In this document: positions 12,868-24,817 of the stretch, in pieces | How positions within the stretch are numbered: the stretch's first letter is position 1 | Layout of the letters: the number at the start of each line of letters is the position of its first letter | Source of the DNA: Ectocarpus siliculosus | Lineage: Eukaryota; Sar; Phaeophyceae; Ectocarpales; Ectocarpaceae | Length of the DNA stretch: 64,000 nucleotides | Assembly (NCBI GenBank): GCA_000310025.1 | Contig: FN649728.1 | Location: forward strand, 4,331,376-4,395,375 | Reading direction: 5' to 3' | Program-made: the position numbers and the translations under genes | The notes under the pieces: generated by a model | What the model was told of the DNA's origin: nothing | What the model saw: the letters and a program-made list of their open reading frames with translations, nothing else | Databases searched by the model: none

Positions 12868-13290
12868 TTGAGAAGAACGATAACCACTAGACCACTAGTG
12901 GCTGACTAGTGGTCTAGTGGTTATCGTGCTTCTCAACAAAAGTTCATGCCCGTGTCCGGTGAAGATGTTAAGCCACGAACACGTCCCCCCAGGGTTGCTA
13001 TCCCTGTCATCAGCGCTGTGCTTGCTAGATCGATACAAGCAGGTCAGCGGCTCATTTCGCGATGCCAATTTCCTTAGGCATTTTCTTCCTCATAAATTCG
13101 GGCGCAAAGAAATTTATGCTCGAGGGGAGATTCCTAGTGGTCTAGTGGATATCGTGCTTCTCAACAAAAGCTAATGTCCGGGGTTCGAATCTCCCCTCGA
13201 GCATAAATTTCTGTGCGCCCGAATGTATGAGGAATAAAATGCTGACTCGTGGTCTAGTGGTTATCGTGCTTCTCAACATAATGTACCGAC
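12868..13290. repeat. tRNA-like fold-back cluster
   Basis: The motif GTGGTCTAGTGGTTATCGTG, which resembles a tRNA D-arm / box A, occurs near 12915, 13138 and 13250, and in reverse complement near 12877. The first pair forms an inverted repeat of about 33 bases around a short loop. The 13138 copy is followed by CCGGGGTTCGAATCTCC, which resembles a tRNA T-arm / box B. It is enclosed by a near-perfect inverted repeat of about 50 bases (13083-13134 with 13184-13232). No cloverleaf with a proper acceptor stem can be drawn, so I call it tRNA-derived rather than a tRNA gene. Confidence 0.7.
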
Positions 13291-13559
13291 CTGTCGTCTG
13301 CAAGTCATGCAGAAGAAAGCGTGATAAAAATGTTGTCCCGGCAGAGAGGAAAAGAACAAAACCACCAAAAAAAAGTGGGGCGGTACATATACATGTGACG
13401 TATACAACGACGACTTGTACGACGATGAGATGAGGAGCCTTACTGGCCTGATTTTCAATCACTCGCATTTGTTCTAAATTGTGCAATGAGGTGAATGCTG
13501 TGCTTAGCTGTGTCCTCGCCATGAAGAGGAGAGGCGGAAACCTTTACACACATCAAAAA

Positions 13560-13760
13560 CCATCACGATCACCAGCGAAGCTTGACATGTTCCATACCAT
13601 CGCACCACCCCTTCGTGTGCGTATCTTTCCCATCCCATCACTCTTTCGTGTACGTATCCATCCCATCCCATCGAAACATCCAGTAGTTAGCTCCATCCCA
13701 TCCCAGCAACAAGGATTGGTCAATACCATCCCATCCCATCCCATCAAAGCTGATGGTAAG
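13560..13760. repeat. CCCATC-rich imperfect tandem repeat, second block
   Basis: Reiterated ATCCCATCCCATC units with spacers such as CTTTCGTGTACGTATC, related to the block at 11232-11460. It is non-coding; low-complexity frames on both strands are ignored. Confidence 0.7.
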
Positions 13761-14004
13761 CCCAAAACATTTTCCGCCTGCGGCAGGCTTTCTTACCATT
13801 CCTATCCCACGGGGCGACTGCGTCGCCACGTAGAGCCCTGCTAAAACCGCTCATCTTTTGGATTTTACATCACCCCAAGAAGCGTATTCAGAGCTAAAAA
13901 CGAGTGCACGACACGACTGAAGCATCGGCAGCTAGGCACGACCTGTGACGAAATCGTAGAGTCCGACAATCCACATTATGGTTCCAACCACTGCACGGGG
14001 ATAG

Positions 14005-15108
14005 TTGGAACGTAAATGGGCTCACCCCCCCACTTATATCGTAATACTCTCCGCGGACCTCACCGTGCGAATCTCGTGCTTCCTCTCTCGTCTCCGCTCA
14101 GATGACGAGCACATGGGGTTGATGGCGCCGCAATCCGCTGACAACTTGGAGAGGGCTGACAAGATTGGCATCACACGGGCCCAGCACACCAAACGCGATC
14201 AGGAAAGAAGCACGCAGGATTCTCCTCGGAAGGCGGAGGGTGTCTCCCATCCTACCGGCGGCGGCGGCGGCGGGGACGGGGGCGGCAGTGGTGGTCGGAA
14301 CAGCACCCGGCGTAGTAGAGGCAGCCGCAACCCTAACGGAAATCGCCGTGGCGAAGCCAAAAACAGCAAGCGCGGCGGGAGAGAACGTCGCAAAGGGGGC
14401 GGCCGTGAAGGCAGCAACACTGGGGATAACAGCCATGGCGGCAAGAGCCATGTGCGCTGTTTCCGATGTGGCCAGAGGGGGCACTTCACGCCCACGTGCC
14501 GTGTTGAAAAAAGCGATCTCCCCGCCAGGTGCGATACCTGCCTCGGGTTTGGCCATGACGCGAGCGTGTGTACCTCCGAAGCAGAACCGTCGATCGAAGC
14601 CCCTCCTCTGAAGGAGAAGGCCGCTTTCAGCGAGGAAGCGGTCGTGGAAAGAGCACAACGACCAGGCAAGCTTGATTTGGGTGGTCCAGTCGAGGTTGAG
14701 GAGGTGGTCAGGCTGTGCAACACGGAGGATTTTGTTTTCGGTTCTGCCGCTGCCTACCACTGTCTCGCAACGGCGGATGGCATCCGTAACTATCGCACAT
14801 GTACCGGAACCCTCTGTGATGCGGCTTGGAACCCAATCCAAATTGTTGGTTGTGGCGACTTGGTTGTATCATTTCCCTCTGACACGGGGCGGGTAAACCT
14901 GACATTGAAAAACGTGAAACACGTACCCCAAGTAAGCCGCAACATCATCTCTACTGGGTGCTTGGTAGACGAGGGCCACACTTTCCAATTCGACAGGAAC
15001 GGGACTATGCTCAACCTCGCGGGAGGAGGATCATTGCTTTTCCCATATCAAGAGCCTGAAAATGGGGTAGGGATTTCCTTAGCCATATTCGACCCTGAGC
15101 ATTTTTAG
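14005..15108 (+). mobile_element. Degenerate Ty1-copia gag/protease fragment
   Basis: One open frame of 367 codons. After a Gly/Ser/Arg-rich basic linker it has two perfect CX2CX4HX4C zinc knuckles (CFRCGQRGHFTPTC and CDTCLGFGHDASVC), the retroviral/copia nucleocapsid signature. About 60 codons later comes the typical copia protease neighbourhood: a GCGDLVVSF strand, LTLKNVKHVPQVSRNIIST (normally LxxVLYVPxLxxNLLSV) and GHTFQF. The catalytic DSGA-like motif reads FGSA, so the active-site Asp appears to be lost. The frame stops at 15106-15108 before any integrase, reverse transcriptase or RNase H, and no flanking LTR pair is visible. It could be a dead fragment or a retained gag-like gene. An in-frame acceptor-like CAG precedes 14101, so the first 30 codons may not be coding. 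Confidence 0.75.
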
Positions 15109-17137
15109 TCACCCAACGGGCAAGAATGCCCGACCTGTGTGTGAGGGCCACGGGAACTCCGGTGGATTGGGTATGCTTCTCGTGTGGTAATCGTATTATT
15201 CTTGGTGCCCACAAAGGGTGGTCTTTGTCTTTTCATTTGGCGACCCGTGATTTCTTGGTCTACGCAAGGTCTACAGTGCCTTTTCTTGAATTTTCTCTTG
15301 CTTTTTTTACAGTGTTTTTTCCGCGTTCGGGAGTGGAATGGTCGTACCTATGGTAGCATGTGGGGATGAGATATAACATTTTCATCCGGAGGCCGGGTTT
15401 CCCCGTACAGTGCTGGTTGCCATTTTCGAGTTATTTGCGGCCCTGGTCATTCACTCTCCACCCTGATGTTATCACTTGCGTGAGGAAACGGAACTTCTCA
15501 GTTTTTCGTGCAAGGCACCCCATGGCAACGAAGATTTCATCTTCATGTTTAAGAGACAAGTGGATATTGATTCCTTGGCACCACCAAGTAGGTGAGACAC
15601 GCCGACGTAAAGCACGTCGACGTAAAGCTGTACGCGACGTAAGGCTGTGTACAGCACAAGGTCTCCCTTCGGTACGAGGGAGTCAGGCCTCCTTCGGGTG
15701 TCGCAAAGAGGCAAATATTTCAAACTGTCGTTTATGATAGGTTTCAGAATTGGTTCGCCAGGCTTTGTCTGCACGGAACTCGCCCCCGGGGTAGCCAGTC
15801 AGTTTTCGCAACTTTGACGGTCAACCACACGCGCCACGGAGGTCTACGGACCTCCGGGCACGAGCGTTGATGTACCGACGGGCCTCCTGAGTGACCCTGA
15901 GAAGGAATCGCGAGAAAAGACTCGTTGCCGCGAGAGAAGAAATGCCGAACCATCAAGAGTGACCGCATCTTGTATGTACATTACAGGTGTGAAATTATTT
16001 TGGTTCGTTGGGGTTCGCTGGCCTGCTCGCGTCATTACAGCGTTTACTGCGTGAACTGTTAGCTTGGGATACGCCACACCGCATCTGGCAGCCACTGCTG
16101 TGGGTTGGTGCTGCTCCCCGCAAATGTTTTCATCTTGCCTCACCCATAGTGACGCTGCGCTCTCATGAGCCCACACCGGAGGAAATCACTTGTACGCCAT
16201 GACATTGAATCTCAAGAACTCCCTTAGCCTCGCGCGAGCCTCTCCGTACTTCGTATGTTTCTTCTCTCTCTGAAGCAAAGAACGTGACAAACAGGTCTCC
16301 CCGAGTTGATTGTCCATCGCGACGGTGGTGAACCCGCATACGAATGTTGCGCGCGCGAAATATCCAACGCAGTCCGAGGCATCGTTCTCTGGGCGTCGAC
16401 TAACGTCTGCGCCGATAATGACTGATAAAAGACCGATAAAATGCAGCGAAGGATGCGCACCGAAACAAACAGAGGTAACCGCTCGGTGCCAATGCACACA
16501 CTTGAACACCCGCAGTTACTCGCGTATCAAAGAATGACGTTCACTACGACCAACGCGCCCGCTAAATCTACACCCCTGGTGACCCGTGTATGGGGCAAAG
16601 TCCAACCACCTGATGCGCTGCGAAATTCAATAGCTGTCAATGGCTTGTATTTACGGTAACAGAGTAGCCCTGCAAGCAGCGAATCTATCGACTAGGCAGC
16701 CTGCATGGACCTAACCCCGCTGCGAGGAGCCACCTCGAATTAGCAGTAGCACCCCAAAAATAACGTCAACTTTCAACGGAGTACTGAAATTGAGGCCGTC
16801 CGCAACGAAATGAAAAAATAATTGACGACGTCATTGATAATAACGCCAAGGACTCCAACGATGTGCACACTAGCGGTAAAAACTTTCACAGCACCGCCGA
16901 ACGGCCGGCAGGGGGTGCAGTATGCGCCCAAGCAGTGAATAGGGTGCAAAATGCAGCGCTAACCTCTTGAGCTTTTGGGCAGCGAAAAGCATACGCCAAC
17001 GCTAGACGCCTGTGATGATGCCCGCTCTCGATAGGTTTCCCCTCACTCTCCCGCGAGAATGCATGTAAATGTGCTGGATGCTCCAGCACACCGCGTCGCC
17101 CCCACCCTGATTACTGACAGTCCAATCGGGCGTTGCT
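15109..17137. other. Spacer with repeats, no recognised gene
   Basis: It holds a short family B piece (about 15654-15715), family A copy 2 (15765-15965) and otherwise unassigned sequence. No reverse transcriptase or integrase continues from the copia fragment upstream. The last part would be the 3' flank of the minus-strand XAP5 gene. Confidence 0.45.
15765..15965. repeat. Dispersed repeat family A, copy 2
   Basis: Same ordered blocks as 10750-10960: GTAGCCAGTCAG, ACGCGCCACGGAGG, ACCTCCGGGCACG, GACCCTGAGAAGGAA and TGCCGCGAGAGAAGAAATG. A family B piece sits just upstream, as it does (at greater distance) for copy 1. Confidence 0.6.
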
Positions 17138-20100
17138 CTATTTCTCGTTGACCTCGCCACCGTGGATCGTGTAAGTGCCGTAGTCCTTCTGGGGATCGTA
17201 CTGATAAGCGTCATGTACATACACAACGGCCAATAGACGGAGGAAGAAGACAGGCGCGCCGGGTGGGGGTCGTTCTTGGTATGGGAGGAGGCAGCGGAGA
17301 GGAACAACGTGACTGAGATCGAGAGTAGAGAACAACTTGCAGAAAAATTACCGTGAATGGCCAGATTGCCGGCGAACGAGTTTCAGACCAAAACCCTCGC
17401 CCGCGATTCAGAAAAAGGCCGCTGCAGAGAGTGTGCCGCGCTCAAAAGTCGACCGGCATGCAGTACACAAGCGCCCTTACCGTCTCCCATCGACTCGCAG
17501 GGAAGATATGCTTGTTTCGCTCGTACCACCGTCGCTCCACGATCTGCGATACAAGCGTAACAGCAGTATCGGGATGGCTGAGGCCTCGCCTTGGTTACGA
17601 GAGTGTTGCGGACTTCGCCTCTCGAGGACCAACATTTGGGGCTGAAATTGAACACCAGTAGGTACGCGTCTGGAACTGGAAGGCTTGTACCAACGTGCTC
17701 TGCTCCTGGCATACGTCCTCTGGCTCCACGTCCGACTTGCTTGCGCCGTATTCTCGGTATCTCAAACCATTTAATTAGTTCGACCTAGCGGCTGAGCTCC
17801 GCAGGAACCGGGGTGGTCTTACGCACCCACACAGTGTGAATCCCAACCGCACGTGCAACCGACATTACCGCTGCGTCGCATGATTCGTGAACATTTGGGC
17901 TCGGCGTACCATGCTGGTGTTGAACACTGCAAATAAACTTGGCGTCCTGCACAGGGTCCTCAACTTGTAACACACCCAATAATACCCTTCATTGCTGCCA
18001 AATAGCATCCCCAAGCTTCCACCGCCTCGAATGACAGCCAAAGTTTCTCAATCAGAAACAACAACCGTGCCATGTAATCCCTCACACTCTCGATTCGCTA
18101 ATCTGTCATGGATTGTGTCACACGCGACAGGCCCGATTGTGTAATGACTACGAGTTGATCTCAAAATACCCGTGTGTCTTTTAACTGGCAACAAGAGACA
18201 TAATCCGACACCCGTATTGTTGCGGCAATGCCCTTGGAATCCTCAACCAATCGATGTGTCGCCCACCCACCTTGCCGGGGTGGCTCTCGTCTTTCTCGAT
18301 GCGCGTGTCGTGCACCAACCGGATGTCGTCGTGGACGTCGAAGTGGAAGAGGGGGCCCGACTTGCCCCTGGCCTTGGTGACTATCAAGTCGTAAAACGAG
18401 AAGTGCTGCGTACCAGCGCGGCGATGGGTGTAAACAAGCGCAAGAAGTTTCAGAAGAATGGACCCCTCCGCTCTGGTGTATTTCCATCAACATCTCTAGC
18501 ACCAAATGCTTTGCCATGATTAAGCAGATTCAATTTACCACTGCACATCCAGCAACCGAGATTTTTGAAAAGAAAATGACGGTCTACCAATCACAGCCGA
18601 ATATAGCTTCTTGAATAGGAGCACCATGGTATGTCCGAGCCAAGGATATAGAAAACAGGAGAAACAGGGATGTTCGAATGCACCCAAGAGGGCTCCATCA
18701 TGACACTTTCGCTCAACAGGGAAACACTGGCATTTTCATGCATACCCCGTCTTATGTGAGAACAAGCTCCCTGGTTCGTACCAGGTATTAGCAAAACTCG
18801 AACCTTGTCGAAGCCAAGGCATTCAGATCGCACATATGACAGCAATGAGCCCATAGAAGAGCGGACGTGACACAACAAGTCTGCGCGATTCCTCTCACGT
18901 GCGGGATGATGAGGTCCTCCTTGATGTACAGCAGATTCTCCGAGCTTACGCTCCTCATCTCGCTGAAGTCCTGGGACAGCTGCTGTCGGACCATCTCAAG
19001 AAACTTGCCTGCCGAACGTCATAAAGACGAGCAGGAATACTGATGGGCCTGGGAAGGACAGGAGTGGGTACTGTACTTTTCCGTGCACTACGCATTCATG
19101 TGAAAAATGACCACTTTGTTCGGCGTCCATACTGCTTGACAACGGCGGCAGATACTCTTTTGTACCCTTTGCCGCCAACTACTGGCACCACACTGCTGTG
19201 GGCTCTCACTGAAGTGGGACAAAGTTAACCGAAGACTTGTCCGGGTTACCGCGAGCACGAAAAGCTGCCTACTCCACGCATACATTTCAAGTCTTCAAAA
19301 CCCTACAAATCTGCCCTCCCACTAGCGCGCGAACTGACACGCACCCACGGTGATGCCCTTGTTCAGCACGATCTCCCGTCTGTGGCCGGACCCGTCCCAG
19401 TAGCTGTATGTAACCTCCAACCGCTCCACTAGACCCAACACAGAGGCATTTGTCGCAGAAACGGAAGGGGGTAGTTTGGTGGCAGAGGGCAAGGGGGGAA
19501 TAGGAGGAAGCGGGAGGAGAGAGAGAGCGAGAGAGCAAACGGGGGGAGAGGGGCTTCACGAGGGGAAAAGGGTGAAAAAAGCAGGGTGGCTAAGAAATGT
19601 ACAACCATGTCATGCGAGACAAGAGGCGGGCATGGGGGCTCGAAAAAGGATCAGGTATCCTCATTTCCGTCTTCTCCAAGTTGCTTCCGGCTGGTCTCGC
19701 GAGCCTACCTCTCCGCGCGTTATACTGGCGTGAAGTAGCGACTCGAACAGACCTTACGAGCTGAAAAAGGTGACAGCGTTCAAGAAACACTCACTCTTCA
19801 GCTTTTCCTGCTCCTCGATCCACTCCTTCTTGAGCTTCTCCCTCTGATCCCTCATGCCCTTCTCCCTCTCCCGGTCCGGCAGGAACGACGTATCCACGTT
19901 TGGATTCTTCTTTCCGAGCTTCAACGGTGGCTCTTCTCGAGCGTTGCATTTCGTTGGGTGGGTGGGGGGGGGGGGAGACAGGAAATTGACCACAAGATAA
20001 TTCTGGCACACGAGGAGACTAGATAAATGATAAACGGGAACACAGCTGGGGAAGGGACATCTGGGAGAAGGGCGAAAACATTCCTTTCTCCTGGAGAAGC

Positions 20101-21604
20101 AAAGTTCTATAAGCTACAAGTCGTGGTGGATGGATGATACTTGGGCCACGACTCAGGCAGCGTCCGGGGGTTGTACCGTGTCAGAGGCGGGTGATTGCAA
20201 TGCGTGCAGCTCAACCAGCAGGAAGAGCACCAAACAACATATGCGCACGTGTGTTAAGCCCCCCCCTTTTCGCACATTATCTTCTTCGCCCTCCCTCAAG
20301 GCGCCCTTGCACAGGTACTACAACGTTTCCGTCGGCGAAAAAATCATCATACAAACCGTTCGGAGGAACTAAACACTACAACCACGCCACACACCCACCC
20401 ACATGCACCCAGCATACTATCCGCATAACCTACCCGCATCGCCGCCGCCCTCCCCCTGGTCGTCCTCCTCGATCTCCTCCCCGAAGGAAAGCGTGGAGAT
20501 GAGCTTCTTCTTCTTTCTCTTCTTCTTTTTTCTCGCGGCGGCGTCCTCTGCCCCGCCCGCGCTATCGCCGCCCTCCCCTCCAGCGGCTCCGGAGCCACCG
20601 CCTTCCTTGTCCCCGACGCCGGTCTCGGCCAAGACGCGCGCCTTCTTGAACTCATCGGCTGTCACTAAACCCACCGTGGTTGCCTGAGCGAACAGCATCG
20701 ATCGTTTAGCTCACTATTATCTCTCGAATAGACCCCCAACTTCGCCAAAAATACGGCTGTTGAAACATGTTTGTGATGTCAAACACGGCAGCGAAGTCAC
20801 AGAAATTGAGCACACTAACGGCGAAATAGAAATACCAACAGCGGAGCCGGCACCAGCACCAGCAGGGTCGAACACCATTATTGACTCAAACTTCTCGCCT
20901 TAAACATTGCCTCGTACTGGTCCGTCGCGCTGCCCCCGAACTTGTCGTCGATCTTGAGGGCGCCCCGGTGATACTCATCCTGTCGACCATTCCAACGTCA
21001 AAGAGACACACGCGTGGTGTTGTCAAGAAGAGTCCTCGCACGATCCATGAACCCGAGACGGAACGCTCCAGAAGACCGATCGTAAAACTCAAATCGCGAG
21101 TTTTGAAATAGCGTTCGCCGGACTATTGTATGCACGCTCGCATCGCCGCCGCAAGCTCATACCTATGTACCCGTGCTGGTTTCATCGTCAAGCTTTTCTA
21201 CCCTAGACGAAATCCTTCATCAAGCCGACCGCAAAACTTCGAATCGCGTGTTTCATAGAAATAGCTTTCGGGAGTACGCGTGCCCGCATCGACGCCTCAA
21301 GCTCATACACTCGCTCTATGCATTTTTTTTTTTTTGTTCTTCACTTCAAATCAGCGCTCACAGCACTAGTGCCGTTTATTCCAACCCGTGGTCACACATA
21401 ACCCGTTCTGGTATTTTTGCTTCCAGGCTTGTTGGCTCGCAGAACTGCTCTTGCATGCATTCGTACCTGTATCTTCTGTCGTTTGCTCTCGTAGTCCTTC
21501 TGGTCCTCCAGTCGCTGCTTCGCAAGTCGTGCCGCCCGGGGACCCGATATTTGGCCCTCGGCGGTATTGATGCCGGTATCACCGCGCTTAAAGTCGGTCG
21601 CCAT
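17138..21604 (-). CDS. FAM50/XAP5 family nuclear protein (XCT-like)
   Basis: XAP5 proteins (human FAM50A/B, plant XCT) are conserved nuclear proteins tied to RNA splicing, small RNA and circadian phenotypes. Exons from 5' to 3' on the minus strand: 21604-21467 (ATG at 21604), 20979 to about 20903, 20683-20434, 19935-19795, 19428-19345, 19008-18899, 18405-18271, 17543-17481, 17200-17138 (stop TAG). Product about 350 residues; FAM50A has 339. Landmarks in order: [27 protein letters not shown], a basic KKKKRKKKK stretch (likely nuclear signal), [76 protein letters not shown] and [15 protein letters not shown]. All junctions are in phase except the one after the second exon, where no GT donor keeps the frame. 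Identity is secure. Confidence 0.95.
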
Positions 21605-24092
21605 CGCGCCGGCCGGTTCTTCGAACTGTCACGCATGAAGTCGACAATGCAAGAAGGGCGGGAAGGAGCGGGCGCGTGATACTCTGCACTCATCGGCAGA
21701 AAATGGGGGTGCAATCTTCATGGCATCGTTCTTCTACTGCGAGTGAAGCGAGCTTTGTATACCCTGGTAGCTTTGGCGAAAAGCAAGACCGCCAAGGCAG
21801 AATGTAGCAGCAGGGCTGCTGACAGAGAGATATTTCGTTTCCTTTCGAAACAAGACATGGGCGACTCCCACTCTTTTGGCCGCTACTTGGCGGACCTTCG
21901 TTGCTTCCCGCTAACCCTGGTATCCTTTCATCGCTCAGCCGGTTGGTGCGGTCAATACTGCAGCAGCGCATGAGACGGATAGAGGAAGACAGAGGATACG
22001 GAGTTGCGTGCGCCTCATGTTCACGAACACCTGAACTCTGCTGAATCCGGCCTTGCCCTGTCCTGTCTGTTTTGTTTGAATCCTTTTGTAGGCATACTCA
22101 CTAATACTGTAGGACGCACCAGGGTGCTGGTGTCTTCCGACAACAGGCACGTGTGCTGTAGTATCGTTCCTATCGACATTGTGGTGAAATCGGGCGTAGT
22201 CTGCAGTCATCATTCCAAGAGCCGCGTGTCGTACAGAAGATTTCGAGACTAATTAAAACAGACTGAACCGGTTGTGTACGGAGGCCGCTTTACAGCTGCT
22301 GTGAGGCGATGTTGTGCCGCGCTGTTACTTAGTCTTTGGCTGACCACACTACTCGACAGCAGTACGACAACAACAGAGTTCCCAGACATTTCTCCTGCAC
22401 CCCGGAGATATCAGCGCGAGTGCACTGAACCCGTTTTATCAACACACACTGCCACACATGGATAACAGCAGGTGAATTGGGGCGCCCTCTCTTACAAAGG
22501 CAAGGCGGCGGTGTCTCTTCCTGGAACCGAGGCGTACCCTAATAATAACTGACCAAATAGCACATGGTGTAAGTTCCAAGCTTGCTCTCACGGAGCACGC
22601 TCACAAATTTTGTCACCTTAGGCGATCTTCTGGCTCTCTCTGCTCTCCCTTGTTCTGCGCGCAGTCTACCTTTAGGCCCTCCTCTGGCCCGGGCGGAGGT
22701 GTGTGTGTGTCTGATTTGCCTCGAGTCTCCGAAAGGGGCACCGTATATGAACCCGGGGTACCTGCCGCGTTCATGACAGAAGACCTGTGTGCTGCATCCT
22801 GCACAGGACAATCGCGCTAGCTAGCGCTGAGTGAGCTAACAAGATGGAGGCTGCGCAGCTCGCTGAGGGCATACATAGAAGTAGGGGATTGGTATTTACT
22901 TCGCCGTCATGCTGGTCTCAGGCCGTTCGGGTCGGACTCGTGACCTTTCTTGGGTCAGTCTCGTTGACCAAGGCGCTCGCTGAAGGTAAGCGTATGTGCC
23001 CAACAGCAGAGCTAGCGGTGCTGCAATGATGTCTCGCCAAACTGGTGGAGCGATGGCCTAGGTAGGCTCGTCACTCCCTCTGCTCTCCGTCCGTGATCCA
23101 TGTTGTGGCTTCCTGTGGTCAGAACTCGAAAACCACGTGTGTGTGTCTGCAGCATTTACGTTGTCATGCAATGGTCCACTTCCTTCCGGCGGCGGTTGAA
23201 CTCTCTGAAAGGTACAGTGCCGAAGGCAGGTCCCGGACCACAGCCGTAGGGAACGCACCTTTTAGACGTGAATCGTGGGCTCAGATACTTGCAAGAACAA
23301 AGCGGCGTACTAGAAAATGAGCTCAGCCGCCGGAGCTGCACTAAATGTTGGGGGTACTACACTGGCATGTGATCGTTTTTTGTTGTAAACAGCCTGGGTG
23401 CGCCATCGTTAAGACGTTGAGACGTCAGTCAGGCCGTACAGTAGTTTAGCCTACAGCAGTACTACTTTAGTCCGCTACAAGCTCTACTGCTGTGATATCT
23501 GCATACGCTTCGTGCCTAGGAAACTGTAGCTCAATGTATGCAAAATGAGGCGCTTTGCCTAGAAAGGCCACATGACCAACCACCAACCACACCGACTCGA
23601 GACGTCACCGTCATTGCTCAAGAGTCCATGCGACTAAGCCCCCTGGTCGTGCTCGGGGCGTCCCCTCCTCTGCTGCCCCTGCAGTTGTGCGGTCCGTGCC
23701 GTCTGGTTGAGCACGTTTGTCTTCCAGGTTGTCCCGTAGGTCTTCCCGAAGAGTGAGCTTTTTTTTTTTCGAAGGGCACCACTTTCCCAAGGACCACGAT
23801 GGGAGTGACTGGGACTGGGTACTTGGATACGCTATTGTTTTGGAAGCCGCGGCGCTCGCTTTGCACTTGTCATTGCCATCTTCATTTTCCCCCTGGTTCA
23901 GTTTCGAAGAGATTATTTCCTACGCGCGTAGCAACGTGGGCGGCATGTTTTCCCGCTAACCTACCGCGATGAAGACACCGGCGAAACCACTTTGAAGCCG
24001 CAGTTTCGTTGCCGATTACTTCTACATGTACGGACTGAACCTCACGCCGACGTTTTGATGTTGCCGCCTTCTACCCTATTCCCCTTGCTGCT
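21605..24092. other. Divergent intergenic region between XAP5 and the RAP-domain gene
   Basis: About 2.5 kb between two divergently transcribed genes, so it should hold both promoters. I see no TATA-like element I would defend, no conserved exon and no repeat apart from short GT runs. All open frames here are short and of random composition. Confidence 0.45.
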
Positions 24093-24365
24093 GTGCACCT
24101 CGCCCAAGCAGCATCGGCACTTGATTCGTTTGCTCGGGCCGATAGTATACGGCCCGTTCCCTGTGCAACAGGAGCGGGGCACCGCTTGGTAGGATTCGCC
24201 CTCCCTGCCCCACTCCCGCTGTCTCGAGCACGATTAAGGAGACGCCCGCGAGGCGCGGGTGCGTTCCACGACGGTGGCGGCGGTAATAGGTCTGTTGAAA
24301 ATGGTTGTGGTGATCGGGTAAGGGAGTGGCGTCTACGACAAGCGCCGCGAATAGCGGCCGTGTCG

Positions 24366-24779
24366 ATGGGGTACGGGGACGGAGGAGTGAGGAACCGGGG
24401 CGTAAGGGAGGCGGGGAAAGAACGGCGACTGCTACGGAGATGCGCCGAGTCTTCGAACAGCGTTCTGAAGACAGGCTCCCATCGTCTGCAGAGCGGTGGC
24501 GGGCTGCCGAGGCACCGGCTACTACACGCGTCAGCAGAAGAAGCAGGTGGCGGCAGCGGGGGCCAGGTGGCGGTGGAACCTAGGACGGCGGCAGCATTTC
24601 AAGCGCCCACCGGGGGGGGAGAGTTACCGGCGCCGGCACCGGCGGAGAGCGAGTGGGAGTCCATCCTGCGGGAGAGGCTTGAGCGCAAGCTGCGCAAGCC
24701 CGGCCGGAGGAAACGCGCGCGGGCAGCGGCAACCGCCCGGGCTTCTCCGAATCCCACCTTTTCCTCGCCTCCGATCCAG

Positions 24780-24817
<38 letters not shown>

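Noticed and set aside
14098-14841. 247-codon minus-strand open frame
   Set aside because: It is the antisense of the copia gag frame. Its Ala/Pro-rich composition follows from the Gly/Arg-rich plus-strand codons.
20347-20655. 102-codon Arg-rich minus-strand open frame
   Set aside because: It is an alternative frame of the XAP5 exon 20683-20434, whose own frame matches the family.
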